DNA of 17,014 nucleotides from Pseudomonadota bacterium (GTDB lineage: Bacteria > Pseudomonadota > Alphaproteobacteria > Rhizobiales > Devosiaceae). A program made the translations under genes and the position numbers. Of the stretch, positions 6,744 through 14,714 are shown in pieces (position 1 is the first letter of the stretch; each line of letters starts with the position of its first letter). The stretch lies in NCBI GenBank assembly GCA_023431205.1, contig JAEYXQ010000118.1:1-17014 (forward strand), given 5' to 3'. The notes beneath the pieces were generated by a model. That model saw only the letters and a list, made by a program, of their open reading frames with translations, searched no databases and had not been told where the DNA came from.

Positions 6744-8486
6744 ATGGTTAGCGCCATGTCCGCGCCGTCGAACAATGTTCCGACCGTTGTGTCCGGGCCC
6801 TTCCGCTTGGAAGGGCACAACGCACTTTTGGCCCGCATCGTCGAGACGGCAGCAATCGGTACGGCGCTCTATGATCTCGAGGGCCGGCCGGTCTATGCCA
6901 ACCGCGCCTTTGCCGACCTTCTGGGCTACCTGCCCGACGCGGTGCTGCCCTCGCTTTCCGACCTTCTCCATGACGACGAGGCAACAGCAGGACGGTTGCA
7001 GCTCGAACGGCTGCGGCGGGGCGAAACCAGCGACTACCGTGCCGAGCATCGCGTGCGCCATGCCGATGGCAGCCCGCTCTGGGTGAGCCTCGTCGCCACC
7101 GCACTGACCGACAAGGCCGACGGCGCTCCGGAATATGTGGTGCTGCAGGCGTCGAGCATCGAGCGGCAGAAGAAAGCCGAGGAGGCGCTGGCCTATTCGG
7201 AAAGCCGGTGGAACTTCGCACTGGAAAGCGCCCGCCAGGGAGTGTGGGATCACGACATCCGCACCGACAGCATGTTCTATTCGCGCATGTGGCGGATCAT
7301 GCGGGGGCTGCCGCCCGACCTGCCGGTGCCGGAGGAACACCAGAAAGCCTGGCTGAGCCGCATCCACCCCGACGATATCGCCCATGTGCTTGCCAATATC
7401 GACAAGCAGGACCAGGGCGACAGCGATTTCGATGCGTTGGAATATCGCGAGCGTCGCCCCGACGGCAGCTTTGTGTGGATCTTGTCGCGCGGCAAGCCGG
7501 TGGAGTGGGACGAGCACGGCAGGCCGGTGCGCACCATCGGCACCGACACCGACATCACCCGCATCAAGATCATCGAGCAGGAACTCGCCGCCGAAAAGGA
7601 ACGGCTGCGGCTGACCCTTGAATCCATCGCCGACGGAATGATCTCCGCCGACGCGGATGGCAGGGTGACCTTCATGAACCCCGCCGCCGAGCAACTGACC
7701 GGCTTCACCTCGGCCGAGGCCATCGGCCGGCCGACCCACGAGATCTTTGCCGTGCGCGACGCGACCACTGGCAAGGCCTGTGCCTGCCCGGTGCTGCAGT
7801 GTCTCCAGACCGAGGGCACTGTGCATCGTGATGACGACATGGTGCTCGTCAGCCAATCCGGCACGCAGCGGGACATCCGCTGCACCGCCGCGCCGGTGCG
7901 CATGACCGATGGCGCCGCGGTGGGCGCCGTGCTGGTGTTCCAGGACGTGACGCAGAGCCGGGCCATGCAGCGCCAGCTCGCCCATTCCGCCTCGCACGAC
8001 CCGCTGACCAGCCTGCCGAACCGCGCCGCCTTCGAGGAGGCGCTCGCCACCGCCACCGCCTCGGCACGCGACAGCCAGCGGCGGCACAGCCTGCTTTATG
8101 TCGATCTCGACCGCTTCAAGCCGGTCAATGACAGTGCCGGCCACGCCGCCGGCGATGCGCTGCTGCAGCAGGTTGCCAAGACCATTCGCGGCTGCTGCCG
8201 CAACCACGACATGGCCGCCCGCATCGGCGGCGACGAGTTCGCCGTGCTCCTGACCGATTGTCCCGTCGCCAATGCGCGCACCGTGGCCGAAAAGATCGTC
8301 CGGGCGGTGGGCGCTCTCGAGTTCATGTGGGCCGGACGGACCTACCGGATCGGCGCCAGCGTCGGCATTGCCGAGATCAGCCGCGACGCGCCCTCCCCGC
8401 TCGGCACCATGGGCGAAGCCGACGCCGCCTGCTACGCCGCCAAGGCGCGCGGCCGTGCCACGGTGGTGGCGTTCGGGGAGCTGTAG
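6744..8486 (+). CDS. PAS-PAS-PAS-GGDEF diguanylate cyclase
   Basis: A 580-residue sensor that should make cyclic di-GMP. Three PAS domains come first: about residues 24-145 (VETAAIGTALYDLEG), 152-277 (a PAS_3-like fold with WDHDIRTD and a PAC segment YRERRPDGSFVWI), and 285-405 (LESIADGMISADADGR). A coiled linker (QSRAMQRQLAHSASHD) leads into the GGDEF domain (about 418-578): DPLTSLPNR, VDLDRFKPVND, active site GGDEF at 495-499, and product-inhibition site RNHD at 486-489, exactly five residues before it. No EAL domain follows, so it is a synthase, not a bifunctional enzyme. No membrane span or signal peptide is visible. The third PAS carries a CxCx4C cluster (Cys346, 348, 353). The start is ATG 6744, with ATG 6756 as an alternative. 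It follows the sugar genes by 24 bases and converges on the flavoprotein gene. Confidence 0.93.
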   Translation: MVSAMSAPSNNVPTVVSGPFRLEGHNALLARIVETAAIGTALYDLEGRPVYANRAFADLLGYLPDAVLPSLSDLLHDDEATAGRLQLERLRRGETSDYRAEHRVRHADGSPLWVSLVATALTDKADGAPEYVVLQASSIERQKKAEEALAYSESRWNFALESARQGVWDHDIRTDSMFYSRMWRIMRGLPPDLPVPEEHQKAWLSRIHPDDIAHVLANIDKQDQGDSDFDALEYRERRPDGSFVWILSRGKPVEWDEHGRPVRTIGTDTDITRIKIIEQELAAEKERLRLTLESIADGMISADADGRVTFMNPAAEQLTGFTSAEAIGRPTHEIFAVRDATTGKACACPVLQCLQTEGTVHRDDDMVLVSQSGTQRDIRCTAAPVRMTDGAAVGAVLVFQDVTQSRAMQRQLAHSASHDPLTSLPNRAAFEEALATATASARDSQRRHSLLYVDLDRFKPVNDSAGHAAGDALLQQVAKTIRGCCRNHDMAARIGGDEFAVLLTDCPVANARTVAEKIVRAVGALEFMWAGRTYRIGASVGIAEISRDAPSPLGTMGEADAACYAAKARGRATVVAFGEL

Positions 8487-8512
8487 GCCGGGCCGCGCGC
8501 CCCGGTTCCTGC

Positions 8513-9892
8513 CTATTCCAGCGGCTTCAACTCACCGAACAGCGTCGGCAGCAATTCCGTCACCGTGGGGTGGATGTGCATGGTCTCAACCATCCTGGTG
8601 TGGGGAATGCCCGAGGCCATGAGCTGCAGCAGCGACTGCACCACCTCGTCGCCGTTGATGCCGAGGATCGCTGCCCCCAGGATGGTCTTGTCCCTGGCAT
8701 CGACCAGCACCTTCATCAGGCCCTGCGTCTCGCCCCGCTCGCGGGCGCGCGCCACGCGCGACATCGGCATGGTGGCGATCAGCGCCTTGCGACCTGAGGC
8801 GCGTACCTCAGCCTCGCTCATGCCGATGCGGCCCAGCGGCGGGTCGATATAGAGCGCGTGGGTCGGGATGCGGCCGGCCAGCGAGCGCGTGCAGCGCTCG
8901 AGCAGGTTGTCCACGACGATTTCGTGCTCGAAGTACGAGGTATGGGTGAAGGCGCCGCGACCATTGACGTCGCCCATGGCCCAGATGCCCTCGACATTGG
9001 TGCGCAAGTGATCGTCGACGGGGATGAAGCCGCGCTTGTCGGTCTTGACGCCGGTAGCGGCAAGGTTGAGCGCCTCGGTGTTGGGCAGGCGTCCCAGCGC
9101 CACCAGCAGGTGCGTGCCTTCGATGGACGAGCGCCGCTCGCCCGACTTGAGCGACACGAACACTCCGTGCCCCGCCTGATGCAGCGCCTCGACCTCGGTG
9201 CCGAACAGGAAGGTCACCCCCTCGGCCTCAAGGATAGAGCGAATGGCCGCGGAAATGTCGGGGTCTTCCTTCGACGCCGGCCGTGAACCGCGCTCGATCA
9301 CGGTGACCTTGGAGCCGAAGCGGGTGAACATCTGCGCGAATTCGAGGCCGATATAGCTGGCGCCGACAATGATCAAATGGCTCGGCAGCGTATCGAGCTC
9401 CACCATCTGCTTGTTGGTGAGGTAGGTGATGCTCTTGATGCCCGGCCAGTCCGGCACCATCGGCCGGGCGCCGGTGTTGATGAAGACTTGCGGCGCGGTC
9501 AGACGGCGGCGGTCAACGGCCACTGTCCTCGGCCCGACGAAACTGCCTTCGCCGCGGATCACCTCCAGCCCCTCGAGGCCACCCAGCCATTCGGTGAGGC
9601 TCTGCACCGAAGCGCCGACGATGCGATCCTTGCGCGCCTTGACCGCCTTCATGTCGACGGTGACGGGGGTGCGGACCTGCACCCCGTATTCACCGGCCCG
9701 CCGCGCCATCCAGGCGGCGCGGGCGCTTGCCACCAGCGTCTTGGTGGGCGTGCAGCCATCGTTGACGCAGGTGCCGCCCAGGTGCTCGCGCTCGACCAAC
9801 GCAACCCGCCTGCCCTCCCCGACCAGGCGTGCGGCAAGGAAGGGGCCGGACTGGCCGGCGCCGATGACGATGGCATCGAAACTCTCGGTCAT
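8513..9892 (-). CDS. Dithiol-disulfide flavoprotein reductase (class I pyridine nucleotide-disulfide oxidoreductase)
   Basis: A 459-residue FAD/NAD(P) flavoprotein of the glutathione reductase / lipoamide dehydrogenase superfamily. The FAD-binding GAGQSG is at 11-16. The redox disulfide is intact in GGTCVNDGCTPTKT (Cys42, Cys47). A second Rossmann motif IIVGASYIGLEFAQ binds NAD(P)H, the FAD-contact motif GIWAMGDVNG follows, and the C-terminal catalytic pair is HIHPTVTE (His441, Glu446). This kind is often named mercuric reductase, but it lacks the N-terminal HMA domain and the C-terminal vicinal cysteines of MerA, and no mer genes are near. RclA-like or unassigned disulfide reductases are better comparisons; no lipoate-complex genes are close. 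It lies 87 bases downstream of sthA on the same strand, probably co-transcribed. The Shine-Dalgarno is poor. Confidence 0.88.
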   Translation of the reverse strand: MTESFDAIVIGAGQSGPFLAARLVGEGRRVALVEREHLGGTCVNDGCTPTKTLVASARAAWMARRAGEYGVQVRTPVTVDMKAVKARKDRIVGASVQSLTEWLGGLEGLEVIRGEGSFVGPRTVAVDRRRLTAPQVFINTGARPMVPDWPGIKSITYLTNKQMVELDTLPSHLIIVGASYIGLEFAQMFTRFGSKVTVIERGSRPASKEDPDISAAIRSILEAEGVTFLFGTEVEALHQAGHGVFVSLKSGERRSSIEGTHLLVALGRLPNTEALNLAATGVKTDKRGFIPVDDHLRTNVEGIWAMGDVNGRGAFTHTSYFEHEIVVDNLLERCTRSLAGRIPTHALYIDPPLGRIGMSEAEVRASGRKALIATMPMSRVARARERGETQGLMKVLVDARDKTILGAAILGINGDEVVQSLLQLMASGIPHTRMVETMHIHPTVTELLPTLFGELKPLE

Positions 9893-9979
9893 GACTCGTT
9901 ACCGAATGGCAGGATCAGTCTAGGCTCGCTTGCCCGATTGTCCAGCCGGGTTGCGCAGGCAAAACGGCGTAGCCGCCGA

Positions 9980-11395
9980 TCATTCCACTGGCGCCACCTG
10001 GGTGGTGCGCGGCATGCGGTTCCAGGCATCGAGGGCGGCGATCTTGTAGGCCTCGGCGAGAGTGGGGTAGTTGAAGGTGTTCTCGACGAAATAGTCGAGC
10101 GTGCCGCCGAGGTTGAGCACCGCCTGGCCGATATGGATCAACTCGGTGGCTCCCTCGCCGACGATGCTGACGCCGAGCAGCCGGCGATCGTCGAGCGAGA
10201 AGATCATCTTCATCATGCCCGACTGCAGCCCCATGATGTGGCCGCGCGAGGTCTCGCGGAACCGCGCTACCCCGCACTCATAGGGTGTGCCCTGCGCCCG
10301 CACCTCCTGCTCCGACAGGCCGACCGTCGAGATTTCCGGCACCGCATAGATGCCATAGGGAAAAAACTGCGGCGCCGGCGGCATGGCAGCGCCGAACGCG
10401 TGGAGCGCGGCGATCCGCCCCTGTTCCATCGAGGTGGAAGCGAGCGCGGGAAAGCCGATGACGTCACCCGCCGCATAGATGTTGCGGCACTGGGTCTGGA
10501 AGGTCACCGGGTCCACCTTGAGGCGGCCGCGCTCGTCCGGCACCACGCCACAGCCATCGAGGCCCAGATCGGCGGTGGCCCCGACGCGGCCGGCGGCATA
10601 GAGAACCATGTCGGAGCGGATATGGCGCCCATCCGCCAGGTGGGCGATGGCCCAGCCCTGTTCGTCCTTGTCCACCGACTCCACCTTTGCCCCGAGCCTC
10701 AGCGTCATGCCGCGCTGGCGCAGGTCGTGGGTGAATTCCTCGATGATCTCGCGGTCGATGAAATCGAGGATCGCATCGCGCGGCTCGACTACGGTCACCG
10801 GCACGTCGAGCGCCGAGAAGATGGTGGCATATTCGATGCCGATCACCCCTGCCCCCACCACGGTGAGGCTGCGCGGCACCCGCAGGTCGGAAACGAGGCT
10901 GTCGCTGTCGACGATGGTGTGGCCATCGAAGACGATGTTGGGCGGCCGGTAGGGCATGGTGCCCACCGCGATCACCGCGAACTGGAAGCCGAAGACGTGC
11001 TCTTCGCCGTCATGGTCGGTGACCGAGATGTGGGCGGTGTCGAGGAACTTCGCCTTGCCGCCGAAAGTGCGCACGCCGTTGCGGGCGAACTGGTGTTCCA
11101 GCACCTCGATCTCGTAGTCGAGCGTCTTGCGCAGGCGGGCGCCGAGGTCCTTGCCCTCGATGTCCTTCTTGACCCGGTAGGCGAGCCCATAGAAGCCGCG
11201 CTCGCGCCAGCCGGAGAGGTTGAGCACGGTTTCGCGCAGGGTCTTGGAGGGAATGGTGCCGGTGTGGACGGAAACGCCGCCCAGCCGCATGCGGTTTTCC
11301 ACCACCAGCACCGACTTGCCCAGCTTGGCGGCCTGGATGGCGGCTCGACGGCCGGCCGGTCCGCTGCCAATGACGACGAGATCGTATTGCTGCAC
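9980..11395 (-). CDS. sthA: Soluble pyridine nucleotide transhydrogenase (Si-specific)
   Basis: A 471-residue cytoplasmic flavoprotein that moves hydride between NADPH and NAD, chiefly draining excess NADPH. It has the disulfide-reductase fold (FAD loop GSGPAG at 10-15; second Rossmann VVGAGVIGIEYAT; GDVIGFPALAST). At the redox-disulfide site it reads GGVSVHTGTIPSK, with Ser43 and Thr48 in place of both cysteines. The GTIPSK signature and dimer segment NTFNYPTLAEAYKIAA mark it as SthA and not lipoamide dehydrogenase. I chose a GTG start at 11395-11393 because GGAG stands eight bases upstream and the family begins directly with the QYDLVVIG strand; an in-frame GTG at 11461 adds an atypical leader. 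It sits between the LOG gene (99-base gap) and a disulfide reductase (87-base gap). Confidence 0.92.
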   Translation of the reverse strand: MQQYDLVVIGSGPAGRRAAIQAAKLGKSVLVVENRMRLGGVSVHTGTIPSKTLRETVLNLSGWRERGFYGLAYRVKKDIEGKDLGARLRKTLDYEIEVLEHQFARNGVRTFGGKAKFLDTAHISVTDHDGEEHVFGFQFAVIAVGTMPYRPPNIVFDGHTIVDSDSLVSDLRVPRSLTVVGAGVIGIEYATIFSALDVPVTVVEPRDAILDFIDREIIEEFTHDLRQRGMTLRLGAKVESVDKDEQGWAIAHLADGRHIRSDMVLYAAGRVGATADLGLDGCGVVPDERGRLKVDPVTFQTQCRNIYAAGDVIGFPALASTSMEQGRIAALHAFGAAMPPAPQFFPYGIYAVPEISTVGLSEQEVRAQGTPYECGVARFRETSRGHIMGLQSGMMKMIFSLDDRRLLGVSIVGEGATELIHIGQAVLNLGGTLDYFVENTFNYPTLAEAYKIAALDAWNRMPRTTQVAPVE

Positions 11396-11494
11396 GTCGG
11401 GAACTCCGTTGAGATCGTCGGCCACCCTTGGCGGTAACTCGCACCGCTGCCGGGGTGGCACAACAGGCAGAAACGAAAGGCAGCCTTGCGAGGG

Positions 11495-12355
11495 TCAGTC
11501 CCCGCGCAGGACCTCGTCGACGACGGGGAGGTCGTAGAACCGGCGCACCACTTCCCAACCCTCATCGGCGGTGTCGACCACGGTGAACAGTTCCGGATCG
11601 TTGGGCGCGATGGTGCCGGCCTCGGCCAGCGCCTCAAAATTGATGACCTTGCGCCAGAACTCGCCGCCGAACAGCAACAGCGGCACCCGCGCCATGCGGC
11701 CGGTCTGGATCAGGGTCAGCGTCTCGAAGAACTCGTCGAGCGTGCCGAAGCCGCCGGGAAACACCGCCACCGCCTTGGCGCGCAGCAGGAAGTGGATCTT
11801 GCGCGTCGCGAAATAGTGGAAGTTGAAGCTCAGTTCCGGCGTCACATAGAGGTTGGGCGCCTGCTCGTGCGGCAGGACGATGTTGAGCCCGATCGAGGGG
11901 GCCCCGACATCGGCAGCCCCGCGATTGCCGGCTTCCATCACGCCTGGTCCGCCGCCCGTCACCACCACATATTCGGCGTAGTCGAGCGACTTCGAGGTTC
12001 TCGAGGCCAGTTGCGCAAACCGTCGCGCCTCCTCGTAGTAGGGCGAGGCTGCCTCGAGATTGCGCTTCTGCGTTTCGTTCTTGGCCGCCCACGCAGGCTG
12101 GCCGGGCGCCGGAATACGGGCGCCGCCGAACAGCACCACGGTGGAGTTGATGCCGCGCTCGCGCAGGCGCAGTTCGGGCTTGAGATATTCGAGCTGGAAG
12201 CGGATGCCGCGGAGGTCCTCGGACGTGAGGAACTCGTCATCGGCAAAGGCCAGCCGGAAGGCAGCGGATTCGGTCTGCGGGGTCGAGGGTGCGCGCTTGG
12301 AGGCGGCGACGTCCTCGACCGAGGTGCGCAGCGAAGTGGGACGGCGTCGGGCCAT
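11495..12355 (-). CDS. LOG-family nucleotide 5'-monophosphate phosphoribohydrolase
   Basis: A 286-residue Rossmann-like protein of the LOG family, often mislabelled lysine decarboxylase. The defining motifs are both present: TGGGPGVMEAGNRGA at 133-147 and PGGFGTLDEFFE at 200-211, with Arg185-Lys186 between them. Enzymes with these motifs cleave the N-glycosidic bond of nucleoside monophosphates, releasing ribose 5-phosphate and a base; in some organisms the product is a cytokinin. The longer N-terminal part is typical of the 250-300 residue subgroup, so a general nucleotide-salvage role is at least as likely as cytokinin activation. The start is the ATG at 12355-12353; further upstream the frame enters the divergent gene's promoter and coding region. 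The Shine-Dalgarno AGGA is distant. It is followed by sthA after 99 bases. Confidence 0.88.
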   Translation of the reverse strand: MARRRPTSLRTSVEDVAASKRAPSTPQTESAAFRLAFADDEFLTSEDLRGIRFQLEYLKPELRLRERGINSTVVLFGGARIPAPGQPAWAAKNETQKRNLEAASPYYEEARRFAQLASRTSKSLDYAEYVVVTGGGPGVMEAGNRGAADVGAPSIGLNIVLPHEQAPNLYVTPELSFNFHYFATRKIHFLLRAKAVAVFPGGFGTLDEFFETLTLIQTGRMARVPLLLFGGEFWRKVINFEALAEAGTIAPNDPELFTVVDTADEGWEVVRRFYDLPVVDEVLRGD

Positions 12356-12449
12356 GAGGGATGTGGTGTCCTGATGTTGCTGGAGTCGAAACTGCCACAA
12401 TTCGGAAAAGTTCGCCGCCGCATATCGAGCAAGGGCAACGGGGGCAACC

Positions 12450-13310
12450 ATGGCCATGCGATTCACCAGTGTCGAGGCGCGGATCGATGCCGCAGCGCAC
12501 CGGATCCTCCGGCAACTGCCGCGCGGCCGGCTGGCCGATGGCGTCGTGGAGTTCGTCGTTTTCGGCCTCAAGCAGGCCTGGGCGTGCCTGTTCGGCGGGC
12601 TGATGCTGGCAATGATTCTCCTGACGCGCCTTTGGTGGCCGGAGGTCGGCCTCCACCGCTACGACTTCTGGTTTCTTGCCGCACTCGCCATCCAGGCCGG
12701 CATGCTGCTGCTCCGGCTTGAAACACTCGGGGAAGCGCGGGTGATCCTGATCTTCCACCTGGTCGGCACCGGCATGGAACTGTTCAAGACCGCCGTCGGC
12801 TCCTGGATCTATCCCGAGGCAGCCCTGTTCCGCCTCGCTGGCGTGCCGCTGTTCTCGGGCTTCATGTATGCCTGTGTCGGCTCCTACATGGCGCGCATCC
12901 AGCGCATCTTCGACATCACCTTCACCCGCTATCCGCCGGTGTGGATGACGGCGCTGCTGGCGGCGGCGATCTACCTCAACTTCTTCACCCACCACTTCCT
13001 GTTCGATTTCCGCTGGGTGCTGCTTGCCGCCGTGGCGGTGCTCTACGGGCCGAGCTTCATGCACTACCGCGTCTTCCGTTTCCGCCACTCGATGCCGATG
13101 CTGCTGGCTTTCTTCCTTGTCGCGCTGTTCATCTGGATCGCCGAGAACATCGCCACCTGGGGCGGCGCCTGGCTCTATCCGAGCCAGGAGAATGGCTGGA
13201 CCCTGGTCGGCGTCGAGAAGCTGGTCTCCTGGTACCTGCTGATGCTGATCTCGGTGGTGCTGGTCACCCTGGTGCACCCGCCGCGGCGGGTGGAGAATGT
13301 GCCTGCCTAG
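12450..13310 (+). CDS. DUF817 family integral membrane protein (YoaT-like)
   Basis: A 286-residue inner-membrane protein with about seven hydrophobic spans and short loops, of the uncharacterised DUF817 family (COG3739). Family-typical conserved stretches are seen in the first half and centre: GTGMELFKTAVGSWIYPE, GFMYACVGSYMAR, and FDFRW after a span rich in aromatic residues. The conserved Glu, Lys and Tyr in GTGMELFKTAVGSWIYPE lie near the membrane and hint at a functional site, but no function is known to me. The ATG at 12450 follows GGGGG by four bases, giving the start MAMRFTSVEARIDAAAHRIL. It is divergent from the LOG gene (94-base gap) and converges on phoR. Confidence 0.85.
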   Translation: MAMRFTSVEARIDAAAHRILRQLPRGRLADGVVEFVVFGLKQAWACLFGGLMLAMILLTRLWWPEVGLHRYDFWFLAALAIQAGMLLLRLETLGEARVILIFHLVGTGMELFKTAVGSWIYPEAALFRLAGVPLFSGFMYACVGSYMARIQRIFDITFTRYPPVWMTALLAAAIYLNFFTHHFLFDFRWVLLAAVAVLYGPSFMHYRVFRFRHSMPMLLAFFLVALFIWIAENIATWGGAWLYPSQENGWTLVGVEKLVSWYLLMLISVVLVTLVHPPRRVENVPA

Positions 13311-13337
13311 TGCCCATGGAAATTCGGCGCTCCCGTA

Positions 13338-13370
13338 GACCTTATGGTGAGCCTGTCGAACCACGAGGTC
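13338..13370. repeat. Extragenic palindrome (GACCTCGTGGT family), convergent gap
   Basis: Arms GACCTTATGGT (13338-13348) and ACCACGAGGTC (13360-13370) enclose the loop GAGCCTGTCGA. The left arm has two changes from the perfect copy at 16522-16554. It fills the 77-base gap between the convergent DUF817 and phoR stop codons, where it can act as a two-way transcript end. Read as protein on the minus strand the element gives DLVVRQAHHKVYG, a peptide that can appear in spurious ORFs. Confidence 0.75.
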
Positions 13371-13387
13371 GCGGCTACGGGACACCT

Positions 13388-14635
13388 TCACGCCAGATAA
13401 ACATCCACCTGCATGCCCTCGCCCGGCTTGCTCCTGATGGCAATGTCGCCGCGGTGGCGGTGGACGATGTGCTTGACGATGGCGAGGCCGAGCCCGGTGC
13501 CCTTCTTCTTGCGCGAGGTCTCCGCATCGATGCGGTAGAAGCGCTCGGTGAGGCGCGGCACGTGCTCCGGCGCGACCCCGGGCCCGTGATCCACCACCGA
13601 CACCCGATGCTGGAAGCCCGGGCGGTCAGACGGCTCGAGAACGATCTCCACCGTCCCGCCGCCGGCGCCGTATTTGAGGGCATTGTCGAGCAGGTTCTCG
13701 AACACCTCGTAGAGCTGGTTGCGGTCGGCGGTGACCGGCACCTGCCCGTCCGGCACCACCAGCACCACGTCCAGCGCCGCCACCTGCGCCTGGGTCTGGA
13801 GTCCGTCCCGCACCTCGCGCAGCAGCCCCGCCAGATCGACACTGCCGGTGGGCCGGAGGTGCTGGTGCATCTCGATGCGCGACAGGCTCAGCAGGTCGTC
13901 GATCAGCTTGCTCATCCGCTCGGCCTGGCCGCGCATGATGCCGAGAAACTTCGCCCGGGCCTCGGCATCCTTGGCTGCCGGTCCGAGCAGGGTGTCGATG
14001 AACCCCATCAGCGAGGCCAGCGGTGTCCTCAACTCGTGGCTGGCATTGGCGATGAAATCGGTGCGCAGCGCATCGACGCGCTTGAGCTCGGTGAGGCTGT
14101 GAAAGGTGACGATCAGTTGCCGCCCATCATCTGCCAGCCAATCGACGCCGGGGCGGCGGAGCGGAGCGACCAGCACCTTCTCCCAGGTCTCGGATGGAAC
14201 GGTCTCGTGTACTTCCACCGTGCGCGGCGTGCCATCCCGGAGAACCACGTCGACCGACTGGATGAAGTCGGGGTGCCGCAGCGCCAGCGTAATCATCCGC
14301 CCCGGCGCCACGGCGGGAAAGCGGCGCAGCGCGGCGCCGTTGGAGTGGATCACCAGCGCCCGCCGGTCGAGCACGTAGCAGGGGTCATTGAGCGCATCGG
14401 CAAAGGCGGCAATGGCTTCGGCGTTGCCATAAGCTGATGCCGTCGCCTCGGGCACCGCGGGCAAGGCGGCGCGCCCCGCCAACGGCACCACCGCCGCCCA
14501 GACCAGCACCGCCGCAAGGCCCAGGGCCGCCCAGCCCAGCGGCAGGTTGCCGAGCACCACCAGCGCCGCGAAGACGATTGCCACGGCTGCCAGCACTGCG
14601 CCCTGGGCCAGCAATCGCTCTGCTGCAGCCCGCAA
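13388..14635 (-). CDS. phoR: PhoR-type phosphate-sensing histidine kinase
   Basis: An inner-membrane sensor kinase of 415 residues from the TTG at 14635. Two N-terminal hydrophobic spans (about 11-29 and 33-53) with almost no periplasmic loop are the PhoR hallmark. A PAS-like region covers about 72-180. The phosphoacceptor H-box is FIANASHELRTPLASL (His200). The ATPase core has the N-box ENLLDNALKYG (313-323), G1 DHGPGV (349-354) and G2 GTGLGLA (379-385). It should phosphorylate PhoB under phosphate limitation; phoB, phoU and the pst genes are not in the window. The start is uncertain. No in-frame ATG or GTG exists between the stop at 14725-14723 and the kinase body. The TTG has no Shine-Dalgarno, while AGGGAG (14704-14699) precedes an ATT (14695) and a CTG (14692), which would add 20 or 19 residues. 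It is divergent from ppk2. Confidence 0.88.
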   Translation of the reverse strand: MRAAAERLLAQGAVLAAVAIVFAALVVLGNLPLGWAALGLAAVLVWAAVVPLAGRAALPAVPEATASAYGNAEAIAAFADALNDPCYVLDRRALVIHSNGAALRRFPAVAPGRMITLALRHPDFIQSVDVVLRDGTPRTVEVHETVPSETWEKVLVAPLRRPGVDWLADDGRQLIVTFHSLTELKRVDALRTDFIANASHELRTPLASLMGFIDTLLGPAAKDAEARAKFLGIMRGQAERMSKLIDDLLSLSRIEMHQHLRPTGSVDLAGLLREVRDGLQTQAQVAALDVVLVVPDGQVPVTADRNQLYEVFENLLDNALKYGAGGGTVEIVLEPSDRPGFQHRVSVVDHGPGVAPEHVPRLTERFYRIDAETSRKKKGTGLGLAIVKHIVHRHRGDIAIRSKPGEGMQVDVYLA

Positions 14636-14714
14636 CCACGACCGGGGCCGCGGCTTTGTAGGGGACAGGTCCTGCTTCGACAGATCAGCCAGAATGGGCT
14701 CCCTCGGCGCCTGG

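Noticed and set aside
5343..8207. A 954-codon open frame on the minus strand opposite the amidohydrolase, TIM-barrel and GGDEF genes
   Set aside because: It is antisense to three recognisable proteins, is rich in Gly, Arg, Ala, His and Gln as expected of GC-rich shadow frames, and shows no domain.
8513..9892. Mercuric reductase and a mercury-resistance locus
   Set aside because: No HMA domain, no C-terminal vicinal cysteines, and no merR, merT or merP nearby.
9980..11395. SthA as dihydrolipoamide dehydrogenase
   Set aside because: Both redox cysteines are absent (Ser43, Thr48) and GTIPSK is the transhydrogenase signature.
9377..11437. A 686-codon plus-strand frame opposite the two flavoprotein genes
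   Set aside because: Composition is that of a shadow frame (HH, DD, RR runs), with no motif, and the minus strand carries well-conserved enzymes.
12356..12571. 72-residue upstream extension of the LOG protein
   Set aside because: It would overlap the divergent DUF817 gene and its promoter, and its composition is unlike the rest of the protein.
12237..14437. Long frames opposite DUF817 (minus) and opposite phoR (plus, 12941-14437)
   Set aside because: They cross real genes and the 13338-13370 repeat. The repeat read as protein yields the DLVVRQAHH peptide, a sign of spurious translation.
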